Assembly (NCBI GenBank): GCA_965232815.1
Contig: OZ247427.1
Span: 1,612,001-1,676,000, forward strand
Length of the DNA stretch: 64,000 nucleotides
Direction: 5' to 3'
From: Bin87 sp026710825
GTDB lineage: Bacteria; Chloroflexota; Dehalococcoidia; Lucifugimonadales; UBA3495
The translations under genes and the position numbers were made by a program. This document shows, piece by piece, positions 42,131 to 50,460 of the stretch (the stretch's first letter is position 1; each line of letters opens with the position of its first letter). The notes beneath the pieces are model-generated. The model saw only the letters and a list, made by a program, of their open reading frames with translations, was not told where the DNA came from and did not search any database.

Positions 42131-42526
42131 ATGGGACTAAACGCTGACCACATCCGCCTCAAGGCCATCAACCACATCACCTACAATGTCCGCAATAGGG
42201 ATGTCGCCCTCAAGTGGTACGAAGAGGTTCTGGGCGTCAAGCAGATTCCGAAGATGGTGGACGGCGACCACCTCTATTGGCTGCAACTGCCCAGCGGCGC
42301 CATGGTTCACATCATCGAAAACCCCGACGCCCCCTCAGCGCCGTCCCATCACACCGCGTTCGAGGTGGACGATATCTCCGCCGCGCGCGACGAGTTGCAG
42401 AGCATTGGTGTCGAGTGCACCGACATCCAGACCCGCCACGATGGCCAGCAGGCTTTCTATTTCCACGACCCCGACCACAACCGCCTGGAAATCTGCACCA
42501 AGTCCGGCTTCGGTGTCCTCGTCTAA
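42131..42526 (+). CDS. VOC-superfamily protein (glyoxalase/extradiol dioxygenase-like)
   Basis: 131 residues from ATG at 42131, with GGAGGG 7 nt upstream. One VOC domain: AINHITYNVRNRDVALKWYEE, LYWLQLPSGAMVHIIE, HHTAFEVDDI and AFYFHDPDHNRLEIC. The metal ligands expected are His (NHIT), the His of the AFEV segment and Glu (RLEI). Such 130-residue proteins dimerise and include glyoxalase I, fosfomycin-resistance enzymes and extradiol dioxygenases. Its neighbour, an ACMSD-like enzyme, favours aromatic catabolism. Confidence 0.88.
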   Translation: MGLNADHIRLKAINHITYNVRNRDVALKWYEEVLGVKQIPKMVDGDHLYWLQLPSGAMVHIIENPDAPSAPSHHTAFEVDDISAARDELQSIGVECTDIQTRHDGQQAFYFHDPDHNRLEICTKSGFGVLV

Positions 42527-42550
42527 ACTCGCGGACACGCCTGACATGCC

Positions 42551-42577
42551 TAGGGGCGAATGATTATTCGCCCCTAC
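42551..42577. repeat. Dispersed palindrome (TAGGGGCGAAT...)
   Basis: TAGGGGCGAAT-GATT-ATTCGCCCCTA, an 11-bp perfect stem, 25 bp after the VOC gene stop, a terminator-like position. Confidence 0.75.
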
Positions 42578-42631
42578 ATTTTTGGAAATTCCACGGCCGG
42601 GCGCTACCCGCCGATGTTCAGAAAACGTGTG

Positions 42632-42952
42632 CTACAGAAGTGCCGAAAGCCTGTACTCCACAGCGTATGCGCCCAATAGGGTCAAACCAGGTTCTGCATT
42701 ATCCATTAATTCCGGCAGCATCTTGTCCAACACAGGGGTTTCAAGAATTAAATCGCGCAGGTTTTCCAAAGCGCGACCATAATCGCCTCGGTTCATTACG
42801 TTCAGGACACCGCTTCTCAACACGGCGATATAGTCGGACCGTTCCAGTATTTCTAACAATCGTATAGCGCGTCGGTTAAGGATAGCCACGACATCCTGAT
42901 GGATCTCCAACAACAGGGCTCGTTCTGCTTGCCAATCCTGTTCCTGAATCAT
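42632..42952 (-). CDS. Hypothetical helical protein
   Basis: 106 residues, leucine-rich and probably all alpha (ERALLLEIHQDVVAILNRRA, LRDLILETPVLDKMLPELM). No family is recognised. The preceding 56-residue gene ends 24 bp before its start and lies on the same strand, so they likely form a small operon. The ribosome-binding site is weak. Lower GC than neighbours suggests acquired DNA. Confidence 0.55.
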   Translation of the reverse strand: MIQEQDWQAERALLLEIHQDVVAILNRRAIRLLEILERSDYIAVLRSGVLNVMNRGDYGRALENLRDLILETPVLDKMLPELMDNAEPGLTLLGAYAVEYRLSALL

Positions 42953-42976
42953 ACCGGCCGCGCAAAACTGGGTGGC

Positions 42977-43147
42977 TTATTTCGCGCCCACAGTTCCCAT
43001 TCGCTTCTCTCGGCTCTCGTGGAATTTAGCGATCAGTCGATCGATTTCCTCGGCCTTTTCTCTGCCAAACGCCTCCAGACGCCGAATTTCATCCGCGTGC
43101 TCAATCAACAAAGCGTCTATCTTGGGGTCCCCAGTCAAGCTAGCCAT
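42977..43147 (-). CDS. Small charged helical protein
   Basis: 56 residues from ATG at 43147, with AGGAG 8 nt upstream; the longer reading from 43192 lacks such support. Highly charged helix IRRLEAFGREKAEEIDRLIA, ending REKRMGTVGAK. Could be an antitoxin-like or adaptor partner of the 106-residue protein that follows, but this is only suggested by size and spacing. Confidence 0.5.
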   Translation of the reverse strand: MASLTGDPKIDALLIEHADEIRRLEAFGREKAEEIDRLIAKFHESREKRMGTVGAK

Positions 43148-43282
43148 AAACCGTCTCCTTGGCACACTCATTATACGGTGGCTGATCGCCAAATGGAATT
43201 ATTGCGACATTTTACAAATCTTCATATGATCATGAAACACGCTAACAATCCAAAACATGTAGCGTCCAGATGATCAGACCAC

Positions 43283-43597
43283 CTACGGCCGTCCCATCGA
43301 ATATCGGTTGAGAATCCCCAGGTACGCGCGCTGACCCTCCACGGCAATCGCCGTTCGATCCGCTTGGTATTCGGCCCACACCGACTGCGTCAGCGCGGTG
43401 GCCTTGCTCGACGGCCTGTAGGGATTGGCCGGATCTAACCCTGCGAACGCTTGCATCCGCGCCCCTATGGATTGTGGGCTGCGTTCCAGGGCGGCAGCCA
43501 GCGCGGCAAGCTCCCGGCTGTCGCGCGCAACCTTCCCGCGGTACAGGTGGAGCACCGCCAGGTCTTCAGTCCGTTCCCATTTCCGTGCCGGAGGCAT
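43283..43597 (-). CDS. Paralog of the HNH-associated N-terminal-domain protein
   Basis: 104 residues. Pattern WERTEDLAVLHLYRGK, LAAALERSPQSIGARMQAFAGLDP and SVWAEYQADRT aligns with the 99-residue protein at 11228 (WTYEQDLAVLYGK, LAEAMGRTHAALCMR, VWDEYTR). Both are stand-alone copies of a module otherwise seen N-terminal to HNH domains. Preceded by a dispersed palindrome at 43615. Possible DNA-binding role, not shown. Confidence 0.5.
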   Translation of the reverse strand: MPPARKWERTEDLAVLHLYRGKVARDSRELAALAAALERSPQSIGARMQAFAGLDPANPYRPSSKATALTQSVWAEYQADRTAIAVEGQRAYLGILNRYSMGRP

Positions 43598-43614
43598 GGC
43601 TCAAATTACGTTGC

Positions 43615-43641
43615 GTAGGGGCGAATATTCATTCGCCCCTG
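43615..43641. repeat. Dispersed palindrome (GTAGGGGCGAAT...)
   Basis: AGGGGCGAAT-ATTC-ATTCGCCCCT: a 10-bp perfect stem in the spacer between two minus-strand genes. Confidence 0.75.
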
Positions 43642-43660
43642 TTTTGGTCGCCCGTGGTCG

Positions 43661-45211
43661 CTAACGTCCTTCCTTGATGAATTCGGCGACGCGCTCGCCA
43701 ATCGTCATCGACGTGACGTTGGTGTTGGCGCGGATGCAGTCCGGCATCACGCTGGCGTCGGCCACCCGCAGGTTGGTGACGCCCTTCACGTGCCCGAACT
43801 GGTCCACCACCGCCATGGGGTCGTTGTCCGGACCCATCTTGCAGGTCCCGGAAATATGCTGCGACGTCGTCACCTCGCGGGCGACCCAGGCGTCCAGAGC
43901 CTCGTCGCTCTCCAGGGATTCCGCCGGTGGCTCAATGCACTCCTGGATCAGGTTCTTGAAATCGGTGTGCTCCGCCAGTTGCATGCACAGGCGCACAGAG
44001 TCCCGCAACCGCACCCGGTCAGATTCTTCCTGCAGGTAGTTGTAGTCGAGGAAAGGCTGCTGGTACGGATCGGTGGACTGCAGCCGCATGTGGCCCGCGC
44101 CGGCCGCCAGCTGGATGCCGGTGCTCATGCGAATGCCCAGCGGCACCATGCGGTCGCCACCCTTGTTGATCCGCTCGGTGGCGAAGGACTGCATGCTGAT
44201 CTTCATGTCGTTGCGCAGGTCCGAACCGTCGGCGGTGTAGCGCAGGCAAAGTTGCGAGCGCGGCGCGAACCCGTCCAGCTCAACCTCCGGCTTCGTTCGC
44301 CAGGTGCACCACACAGTGGGATGGTCGCGCAGGTTCTGGCCCACGCCCGGCGAGTCGTGGATCACCGGGATCCCCATCTCGCGCAGGTGGTCCGCCGGCC
44401 CGACGCCCGACAGCATCAGGATGTGCGGCGAGCCAATGGCCCCGCTGCTCAGGACGATCTCGTCGGCCTCGGCGGTGAACACCTCGCCGCCCGATTCCAG
44501 TTGCACGCCGGTGGCCTGGTTCCCGTCAAAAATGATTCGGTGTACGTGGCAGTTGGCCTTGATGGTCAGGTTCAGCCGGTGGCGAGACTCCGACAGGTAC
44601 CCCAGGTTGGTGCTCATCCGGATGCCGTTGGGGTTGTTGAACGGAGTCGGCCCCACGCCGTAGGAATCGGGGTGGTTGTGGTCCCAGGTCTCGGGGAACC
44701 CGGCGGCCACGCACGCTGCGCTGAAGGCGTTCTGCGCCGGCAGCCACGTCTCGCGGGCGAAGCGGTGCATCACGATGGGCCCCTCGCCGCCGTGGAAGTC
44801 GTCGTTCCCGTAGTCGGTGTCGGTCTCGATGCGGCGGAAGATGGGCAGCAGCTTGGTGTATCCCCACTCGTCGTTGCCCTCGGACGCCCAACCGTCGTAG
44901 TCCTCCGGTACGCCGCGCAGGAACACCTGTCCGTTGATGGCGCTGGAACCGCCGGTGACCTTGCCGCGCGGCACCATGATCTCGTGGGACGTGTCGGTGC
45001 CCTTGCCCACGAACTGCCAGTTGTGGTCGCTGACCATGATGTCAATTTCGGTGTTGTACCCGAACTTGACCTCTTCCGGCAGGTGCTCAAACTCCGGATA
45101 GTCCGGCCCCGCTTCGATCAGCAGGACATGGGTGTTGTGGTCCTCGGTCAACCGGCTGGCGATGATCGACCCAGCCGACCCGGCTCCAATCACAATATAA
45201 TCGTACTTCAT
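43661..45211 (-). CDS. GMC-family FAD-dependent oxidoreductase (choline-dehydrogenase-like)
   Basis: 516 residues from ATG at 45211 (MKYDYIVIGAG), AGGAG 10 nt upstream. Rossmann GxGxxG (VIGAGSAGS), GMC signature 1 GKVTGGSSAINGQVFLRG, signature 2 near SSGAIGSPHILMLSGVG. The catalytic pair is His in SQHISGTCKMG and Asn in RANTNVTSMTIG. Oxidises an alcohol group using FAD. Not next to a betaine-aldehyde dehydrogenase, so the substrate need not be choline; PEG, sugars or terpene alcohols are possible. Confidence 0.93.
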   Translation of the reverse strand: MKYDYIVIGAGSAGSIIASRLTEDHNTHVLLIEAGPDYPEFEHLPEEVKFGYNTEIDIMVSDHNWQFVGKGTDTSHEIMVPRGKVTGGSSAINGQVFLRGVPEDYDGWASEGNDEWGYTKLLPIFRRIETDTDYGNDDFHGGEGPIVMHRFARETWLPAQNAFSAACVAAGFPETWDHNHPDSYGVGPTPFNNPNGIRMSTNLGYLSESRHRLNLTIKANCHVHRIIFDGNQATGVQLESGGEVFTAEADEIVLSSGAIGSPHILMLSGVGPADHLREMGIPVIHDSPGVGQNLRDHPTVWCTWRTKPEVELDGFAPRSQLCLRYTADGSDLRNDMKISMQSFATERINKGGDRMVPLGIRMSTGIQLAAGAGHMRLQSTDPYQQPFLDYNYLQEESDRVRLRDSVRLCMQLAEHTDFKNLIQECIEPPAESLESDEALDAWVAREVTTSQHISGTCKMGPDNDPMAVVDQFGHVKGVTNLRVADASVMPDCIRANTNVTSMTIGERVAEFIKEGR

Positions 45212-45448
45212 ACCTGACTTGCTCCTTTCGCCGCCGCGATTGCCGTTAACCATGGCCACCGTTCCGGCAGCGTATCGAGTTCCGCCGCCATCATATACAC
45301 GCAGTTAGGACGGCGCAAGCGCAGATGCCTCGCACGGGTTGAAGCGGTAGCGATTCTGTGCCGGATTGACAGCACTGAGAGATATCACCGACCTCTAAGC
45401 GTTAGAAGTATAGTGAATTTAGCCAAATTATAATGATCTTATAAACCG

Positions 45449-46084
45449 TTGATCACAGCTTTGCATCGGACATCGCAGCGACAACTTCCTGTGGTCATGC
45501 TCGGCGCTGGGTTGCCCCAGGTGCGCGGCAATATGGGTAGAGCGAAATCCTATGCTGAGCGACTTTTCGAGTTTCCGGAAATCGGCCCGCTGTCTCCCGC
45601 CGATGCCAGACTGGCGATCGCAAAACCGGCGCTTGACGAGGGTGTGGAAATAGAGCCAAGAGCCCTCGACGCTATCGTTGATCAAACGCAGGGTTACCCT
45701 TATTTCCTCCAGGAATGGGGCAAGCACGTTTGGGACGTTGCAGAGCGCTCTCCCATTACGGCCTCGAATGTCGCGGTGGCTTCGCGACAAACTATCTCCG
45801 CCCTGGACGAGAGCTTCTTCCTGGTCAGATTCGACAGGCTCACGCCATTGGAGAAACGCTACGTCCGAGCGATGGCTCACCTCGGAGCCGGTCCTCACCG
45901 CTCAGGTGATATCGCGAGGGAATTGGGCCGTGAAGTGAGATCTCTAGGCCCCACGCGCAGCCAATTGATCGGCAAAGGAACGATCTGGAGCCCCAGTCAT
46001 GGGGATACCGCCTTCACCGTTCCTATGTTCGACGAATTTATGCTCCGTATAATGCCGGGAGATGATTGGCGATCCCCAGCCTGA
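45449..46084 (+). pseudogene. 5'-truncated AAA ATPase remnant
   Basis: The 211-residue frame matches the C-terminal half of a common bacterial ATP-binding protein (Orc1/Cdc6-like AAA with winged helix): LITALHRTSQRQLPVVMLGAGL, KSYAERLFEFPEIGPL, LVRFDRLTPLEKRYVRAMA and DTAFTVPMFDEFMLR. Full-length relatives have about 170-190 additional N-terminal residues with Walker A and B. None of that is found upstream (45260-45448). The frame begins abruptly at a TTG, so it is most likely a deletion remnant rather than a working gene. Confidence 0.75.
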
Positions 46085-46135
46085 TCCAGCCCCTGTTTTC
46101 CACAGCACCCCCATTTTGAGGTAATGCGCTCAGCC

Positions 46136-46918
46136 CTAGTGCATCACCAGCCCGCCGTCCACGTTGATCGTCTGCCCAGTGATGTTGCGCGCGCCCGGAC
46201 TCGCCAGGAACGCCGCCATCGCCGCTATGTCCTCAGGCTCGTTGGCCCGGCCGATGGGTATGTTCGACGCCCGCTGAGCCTGTAACTCATCCACCGATAT
46301 GCCGGCATCCGCCGCCCGCTGCTCCATCGTGCTCGTTGACATGGCGGTGACGGTTGAGCCCGGGCAGATGGCGTTCACGTTGATGTCATGACGCGCCAGT
46401 TGGTGCGCCGCAATCAGCGTCATCGAGATCACTGCGCCCTTGCTGGCCGCATACGCCGCGTTGGACGTACCCCGGTAGCCCTTGCCGGCGATGGACGCGA
46501 TGTTCACGATGCGCCCGCCGCTGCCCTGGTCGATCATCTGCCGCGCCGTCCGCTGCATCACGAAGAACGCGCCCCGGGCGTTTACCCGGTGGATGCGGTC
46601 CCAGTCCGCCTCGGTGATGTCCATGATGTCCAGGTAGCGCGTAACCCCCGCGTTGTTCACCAGGATGTCCACCCGACCCAGCGAACTCACCGCCTCAGCG
46701 ATCACCCGGTCTATGTCGTCGCCGTCGCCGATGTCCGCCGCAATCGCCACGCTCTGCCGCCCGGATGCCCGCACGTCGGTCGCCGTCTCCTCAACATTGT
46801 CCGCCATGATGTCCGTGACCGCGACGTCGGCCCCTTCGCCGGCCAATGCCAGCGCTGTGGCCCGGCCCATCCCACGCCCCGCTCCCGTAACCAGTGCTAC
46901 CTTCCCTTCAAGAGACAT
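46136..46918 (-). CDS. Short-chain dehydrogenase/reductase (FabG-like)
   Basis: 260 residues from ATG at 46918, GGAGG 7 nt upstream. NAD(P)-binding TGAGRGMG, NNAG, catalytic Ser in NIASIAG, YAASK (Tyr-x-x-x-Lys) and C-terminal TGQTINVDGGLVMH. The size and sequence are of the classical SDR type that reduces 3-oxoacyl or oxidises secondary alcohols. Likely a catabolic alcohol dehydrogenase given its neighbours (GMC enzyme, MBL hydrolase), not FabG of fatty-acid synthesis. Confidence 0.93.
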   Translation of the reverse strand: MSLEGKVALVTGAGRGMGRATALALAGEGADVAVTDIMADNVEETATDVRASGRQSVAIAADIGDGDDIDRVIAEAVSSLGRVDILVNNAGVTRYLDIMDITEADWDRIHRVNARGAFFVMQRTARQMIDQGSGGRIVNIASIAGKGYRGTSNAAYAASKGAVISMTLIAAHQLARHDINVNAICPGSTVTAMSTSTMEQRAADAGISVDELQAQRASNIPIGRANEPEDIAAMAAFLASPGARNITGQTINVDGGLVMH

Positions 46919-46970
46919 GACACATTCCTCCGTGTGTTGCCGAAACGGCCGCGGGTTTGTCTTGTCTGGT

Positions 46971-47645
46971 TCATTCGCCGCCCCGGCGGCGCAACAACGA
47001 ACCAACTCGCGACGTAGCTCGGGATATATTCTGATTTACGAAACCTGCTAAGTCCTTGACGCTATTAATATTTCCACTTGCTATCTGAGAAATGATAGCG
47101 CGGACATCCAACCGGGAAATAGCGACGATATTAGCCAGTGCTTCAGCGAAATCTTCGGATGCACGCTTAGTATTTTGCATTGTTTCTGTGGCATGCTCCG
47201 ATGCAGTAGCCGCATTTTTCGCAGTTGCAGCGACGTTTTGGACCACATCCTCGGACACGGATGCAATGTCCAGAGCAATTTTTCTCAAATTTGCAGACGC
47301 TTCGACGGTGCGCTCCGAAGTTACTGCAGCATTGTGTGCGGTTTTAGCAAGGTCTTGCGTGATTCTCTCCGACACGGACGCGATGTCACTGGTTATTTTT
47401 CGTAAATTCACAGACGATGCGACGGCGTTCTCTGACGCTGCCGAGGCATTGTGTGCTGCATTAGCAACGTCAGCGGCTACCTCCCCGGACACCCCTGCTA
47501 CGTCGGCCGAAATCTTGTCCAAATTTCGTACTGACCGCAACAACGGCGGCGCGAGCTTTACAACCGCTATGGTCAATGCGACGCATAGTATCGTCGCACA
47601 TCCGAGTAGGACTACAACGAGAGCCTCTCCGATCAGACCTAACAC
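46971..47645 (-). CDS. Membrane-anchored coiled-coil protein with 39-residue repeats
   Basis: 224 residues. One N-terminal membrane segment (about 7-30), then three tandem 39-residue repeats (47-85, 86-124, 125-163), each with DIASVSE-type start, AAHNAA and SxNLRKI end, forming an extended helical/coiled-coil rod, then a basic C-terminus (RVGSLLRRRGGE). Resembles DUF948-like or apolipoprotein-like amphipathic proteins. Repeats show recent internal duplication at DNA level (117 bp). Role unknown. Confidence 0.65.
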   Translation of the reverse strand: MLGLIGEALVVVLLGCATILCVALTIAVVKLAPPLLRSVRNLDKISADVAGVSGEVAADVANAAHNASAASENAVASSVNLRKITSDIASVSERITQDLAKTAHNAAVTSERTVEASANLRKIALDIASVSEDVVQNVAATAKNAATASEHATETMQNTKRASEDFAEALANIVAISRLDVRAIISQIASGNINSVKDLAGFVNQNISRATSRVGSLLRRRGGE

Positions 47646-47680
47646 CGTGCTGCAACCTCACATAAATGCGGGACCGATCC

Positions 47681-48814
47681 TCACAAAGCCCGCAGCAGAT
47701 CCTGGTAGTTCTCTCGTCCCGTCCGTCGCAGCTTGTGGTCGTCAGTAACCTCAAGGTCGCCGGAGTCTTCCAGCAACTCGATGTGCGCGACCACCTCGGT
47801 CAGCGCCGCGAAGAAGTTGCCGCCTTCCAGCTTCCGTCGCTCGAACGTCTGCCGCGTAACGTCCTCCAGCGGCTGCGGCTCCGGCCCGGCCGTCACCAAT
47901 ATGCGACCCAGCCGGCGCGCGTGGAACCGGATCAAATCCGCCGCCCGCTGCGTGGTCTGGAAGTTGAACTTGTGGTTGTTGTACAGCCGGTGCGCCGGCA
48001 GCACCGCCACCTCCGGCCCCAGGTCCGCCACCCGCTGCAACGACCGCAGGTAGGTCAGCAACCCAAATGAATCGTCCGGGTCCTGGTAATGGACCGGCAG
48101 GCTGTTGAGCACTGGGCTGTTGAATGCCGTTTTCATCGTCGGGTGCGGGCTGATCTCCGGCAGCACGTGGTCGCCGGTGAACACCATTCCGCTGCCCGGT
48201 CCGTTGTCGATCACCGCGCAGATTTCGTCGGGCGAGTGGCCCGGGGCATGCATGTACTTGAGCTCGCCCTGCTGTTCCCCGTGCGCGATGTGATGCCCCA
48301 CCTGGTGAGTCTTCCGCGACGCCATGTATCGCTCGCGTTCCTCCGAGTTGGACGGACTGAAACCATTGGCCTTCGCCGTTTCCCACATCGCCTGGTGGAT
48401 CGGAGACGACGCCATGAATTGCAGGTCGCGCGGATCAAAGGGCAGCAGCGGCTGGTAGATGTCGTGCGCCCACAACTCCGCGCCCGACTGCTCAATCACC
48501 CGCGCGACGCCGCCGTCGTGGTCGGCATGGCCGTGGGTGATGATCACCCGCTCAATGTCGCTGACCTCAAGGCCGCCCAGCGCCATGCCGGTTCGCAGCA
48601 GGTCAAACGACGCCTCGGCTCCCGGGTCAATCAGCGTCAACCCCTCGTTTTCAAAGATGTACGCCCAGGTCGGCCCGGTGTGCGAATGTCCCTCTTGCGG
48701 CACCGCCACGGTATGAATCGTTCGGCCGTGGGAGTCGGTCAGGCGCAGCGTCATGCCGTTGCCGGCCGAATCGCCGTTGCGGAGGACATCCACCTCCGTG
48801 AAGTAGTCGGGCAT
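47681..48814 (-). CDS. Metallo-beta-lactamase-fold hydrolase
   Basis: 377 residues from ATG at 48814 (MPDYFTEVDVL), AGGAGG 9 nt upstream. Zn-binding motif THGHADHDGG, then APGHSPDE (His) and FTGDHVL (Asp), then LPAHR (third His). A roughly 100-residue C-terminal extension with helical content (RRAADLIRF to LLEDSGDLEV) resembles the BLACT winged-helix tail of LACTB2-like hydrolases. Probable thioesterase, lactonase or RNA/CoA-ester hydrolase. Divergent from the SDR gene at 48976. Confidence 0.9.
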   Translation of the reverse strand: MPDYFTEVDVLRNGDSAGNGMTLRLTDSHGRTIHTVAVPQEGHSHTGPTWAYIFENEGLTLIDPGAEASFDLLRTGMALGGLEVSDIERVIITHGHADHDGGVARVIEQSGAELWAHDIYQPLLPFDPRDLQFMASSPIHQAMWETAKANGFSPSNSEERERYMASRKTHQVGHHIAHGEQQGELKYMHAPGHSPDEICAVIDNGPGSGMVFTGDHVLPEISPHPTMKTAFNSPVLNSLPVHYQDPDDSFGLLTYLRSLQRVADLGPEVAVLPAHRLYNNHKFNFQTTQRAADLIRFHARRLGRILVTAGPEPQPLEDVTRQTFERRKLEGGNFFAALTEVVAHIELLEDSGDLEVTDDHKLRRTGRENYQDLLRAL

Positions 48815-48925
48815 CTGGACATTCCTCCTCTGCAACCCCACGCTCGTGTCAGGGGGCCGCCGGGCAGCATTATACTCCCCTCCCGCAAGCCCTCGAGACC
48901 CGCCTGAACGTGCCTGCTCGCCTGC

Positions 48926-48953
48926 TATAATGCCGCCGGACGGTCAAGTCCGG
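48926..48953 (+). promoter_or_regulatory. Promoter -10 with inverted repeat for the SDR gene
   Basis: Perfect TATAAT at 48926-48931; -35 is weak (CCTGAA, 48903-48908, 17-bp spacing). Directly downstream is CCGGAC-GGTCAA-GTCCGG (48936-48953), a perfect 6-bp inverted repeat over the likely transcription start, a typical repressor-site position. ATG at 48976. Confidence 0.5.
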
Positions 48954-48975
48954 CGTCAATACAGGAGGTCAGGCA

Positions 48976-49746
48976 ATGCGGTTGGAAGGCAAAGTGGCGT
49001 TGATCAGCGGAGCGGCCAGCGGTGTCGAGGGCGAGTTGATGGGCTTCGGCGGCGCGGCTGCCAGGATGTTCTGCCAGGAAGGCGCAAAAGTCGTGCTTGG
49101 CGACATCAACACCGAAAACGGTGAACGCACTGCCGAGCAGATCCGCGCGGCCGGCGGAGACGCCACCTTCGTCAGGCTGGACGTCACCAGCGAACAGGAC
49201 TGGATCGACGCCGTCGCAGCCACCGTTTCAGCCCACGGTTCCCTGAACGTCCTGGTCAACAACGCCGGCACCGGCGCCCGCTACACCGTCGAGGAAACCA
49301 CCGAGGAAGCCTGGGACGGCCAGATGGACGTCCACGCCAAGGGCACCTTCCTCGGCATCAAGCACGGCGTGCCCGAGATGTTGAAAGCCGGCAGCGGTTC
49401 CATCGTCAACATCTCATCAATCTACGGCCTGGTCGGCAGTCCCACCTCCACCGCATACCATGCCGCCAAGGGCGCAATCCGCCTGCTGACCAAGTCTGCG
49501 GCCATGCAGTACGCTGGCGACAATATACGCGTCAATTCCATCCACCCCGGCTACTGCCACACGCCTCTCACCACCCGCAGCTACGACAACGAGCGCCATT
49601 TCGCCTGGATCAACGAGCGCATCCCCATCGGGCGCGTGGGCAACGCCGACGACATCGCCTACGGGATCGTATTCCTGGCATCCGACGAATCCTCCTTCAT
49701 GACCGGCTCCGAACTGGTCATCGATGGCGGCACCACGGCCCAGTAA
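48976..49746 (+). CDS. Short-chain dehydrogenase/reductase
   Basis: 256 residues, AGGAGG 9 nt upstream. Cofactor motif SGAASGVEGEL then GFGGAAARMF: the usual TGxxxGxG is stretched by about seven residues (VEGELMGFGG), an insertion at the start of helix 1. NNAG, Ser in NISSIYG, YHAAK and TGSELVIDGG are as expected. Acts as NAD(P)-dependent alcohol/ketone oxidoreductase; substrate unknown. Confidence 0.92.
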   Translation: MRLEGKVALISGAASGVEGELMGFGGAAARMFCQEGAKVVLGDINTENGERTAEQIRAAGGDATFVRLDVTSEQDWIDAVAATVSAHGSLNVLVNNAGTGARYTVEETTEEAWDGQMDVHAKGTFLGIKHGVPEMLKAGSGSIVNISSIYGLVGSPTSTAYHAAKGAIRLLTKSAAMQYAGDNIRVNSIHPGYCHTPLTTRSYDNERHFAWINERIPIGRVGNADDIAYGIVFLASDESSFMTGSELVIDGGTTAQ

Positions 49747-49781
49747 CGCCTACGGACATCCTGGCGAAAGAACGTCACCCC

Positions 49782-49812
49782 GTGCTTGATACGGGGCCGG
49801 AATCCAGAATCG
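49782..49812. repeat. Dispersed CCGGAATCCAGA-type element
   Basis: Reads CGTGCTTGATACGGGGCCGG then AATCCAGAAT. A relative with the ending GCGGGAATCCAGA lies at 58753-58782. These resemble the CCGGAATCCAG/CGGGAATCCAG intergenic elements of many GC-rich genomes. Confidence 0.45.
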
Positions 49813-49843
49813 TCAGCGCTGCAAGATACGGAGCGTATCCATC

Positions 49844-50311
49844 ATGGTGGTATCCAAGGATCGCGTGCTGTTCAAGGAGCACGGAACGCTTGTCACCTAC
49901 GAACGCTTCGTTGAACCGGACGGCAAGGAATACCGCATCGAGGACATTCTGTCCGTCGAGATGGAGGTCGTTGAGGAGGAGTCTGACCGGCCTCCCATCC
50001 AGTGGTGGCGCACCGTGGGAGGCGGCGGCGTCATCGGGATCGCCGTGGCCGCGGTCGGTGGATTCGCCGGCGCCTGGCTCACCATGGGAATCTTCGTAGT
50101 GTTGGTGGCCGTCGCCGTAACCTGGTGGGGCAACCGCATCCGATCCAACAAGTTCAAGGTCTACCACGTCATCGTGACCCTGCCCACCAACCGGGAAGAC
50201 CGCCAGGAGCACCGCATCGTCTCCTCCACCAGCCGATACTTCAGCGAACGCCTCAAGGTCGCCCTGGAACGCGCCATGATCGAACGCCCCGCCCGCTACG
50301 AAAACCGCTAA
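49844..50311 (+). CDS. DUF6232-like membrane protein
   Basis: 155 residues: soluble N-terminal segment of about 55 residues with TLVTYERFVEPDGKEYRIED, two hydrophobic segments (about 60-95, Gly/Ala/Val-rich), then a soluble C-terminal segment (KVYHVIVTLPTNREDRQEH). The layout (PH-like beta segments around a two-helix hairpin) fits the DUF6232 group. Function unknown. Confidence 0.65.
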   Translation: MVVSKDRVLFKEHGTLVTYERFVEPDGKEYRIEDILSVEMEVVEEESDRPPIQWWRTVGGGGVIGIAVAAVGGFAGAWLTMGIFVVLVAVAVTWWGNRIRSNKFKVYHVIVTLPTNREDRQEHRIVSSTSRYFSERLKVALERAMIERPARYENR

Positions 50312-50460
50312 CTCGTCTGTCAGATAGGCAACGCCGCATTAGCTTTCGCCACGCGGCTTCCGCCCCGTTGCATCCACCCGCTGTCGCGGACCCAACGAGC
50401 CGTTCCATATCCAGCGCACCGAACCAGTCTCGCGACGCGCGTCTCCTATTCCGGTTCGGG

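Noticed and set aside
43790..45217. Plus-strand open frame of 475 codons
   Set aside because: Antisense of the GMC oxidoreductase.
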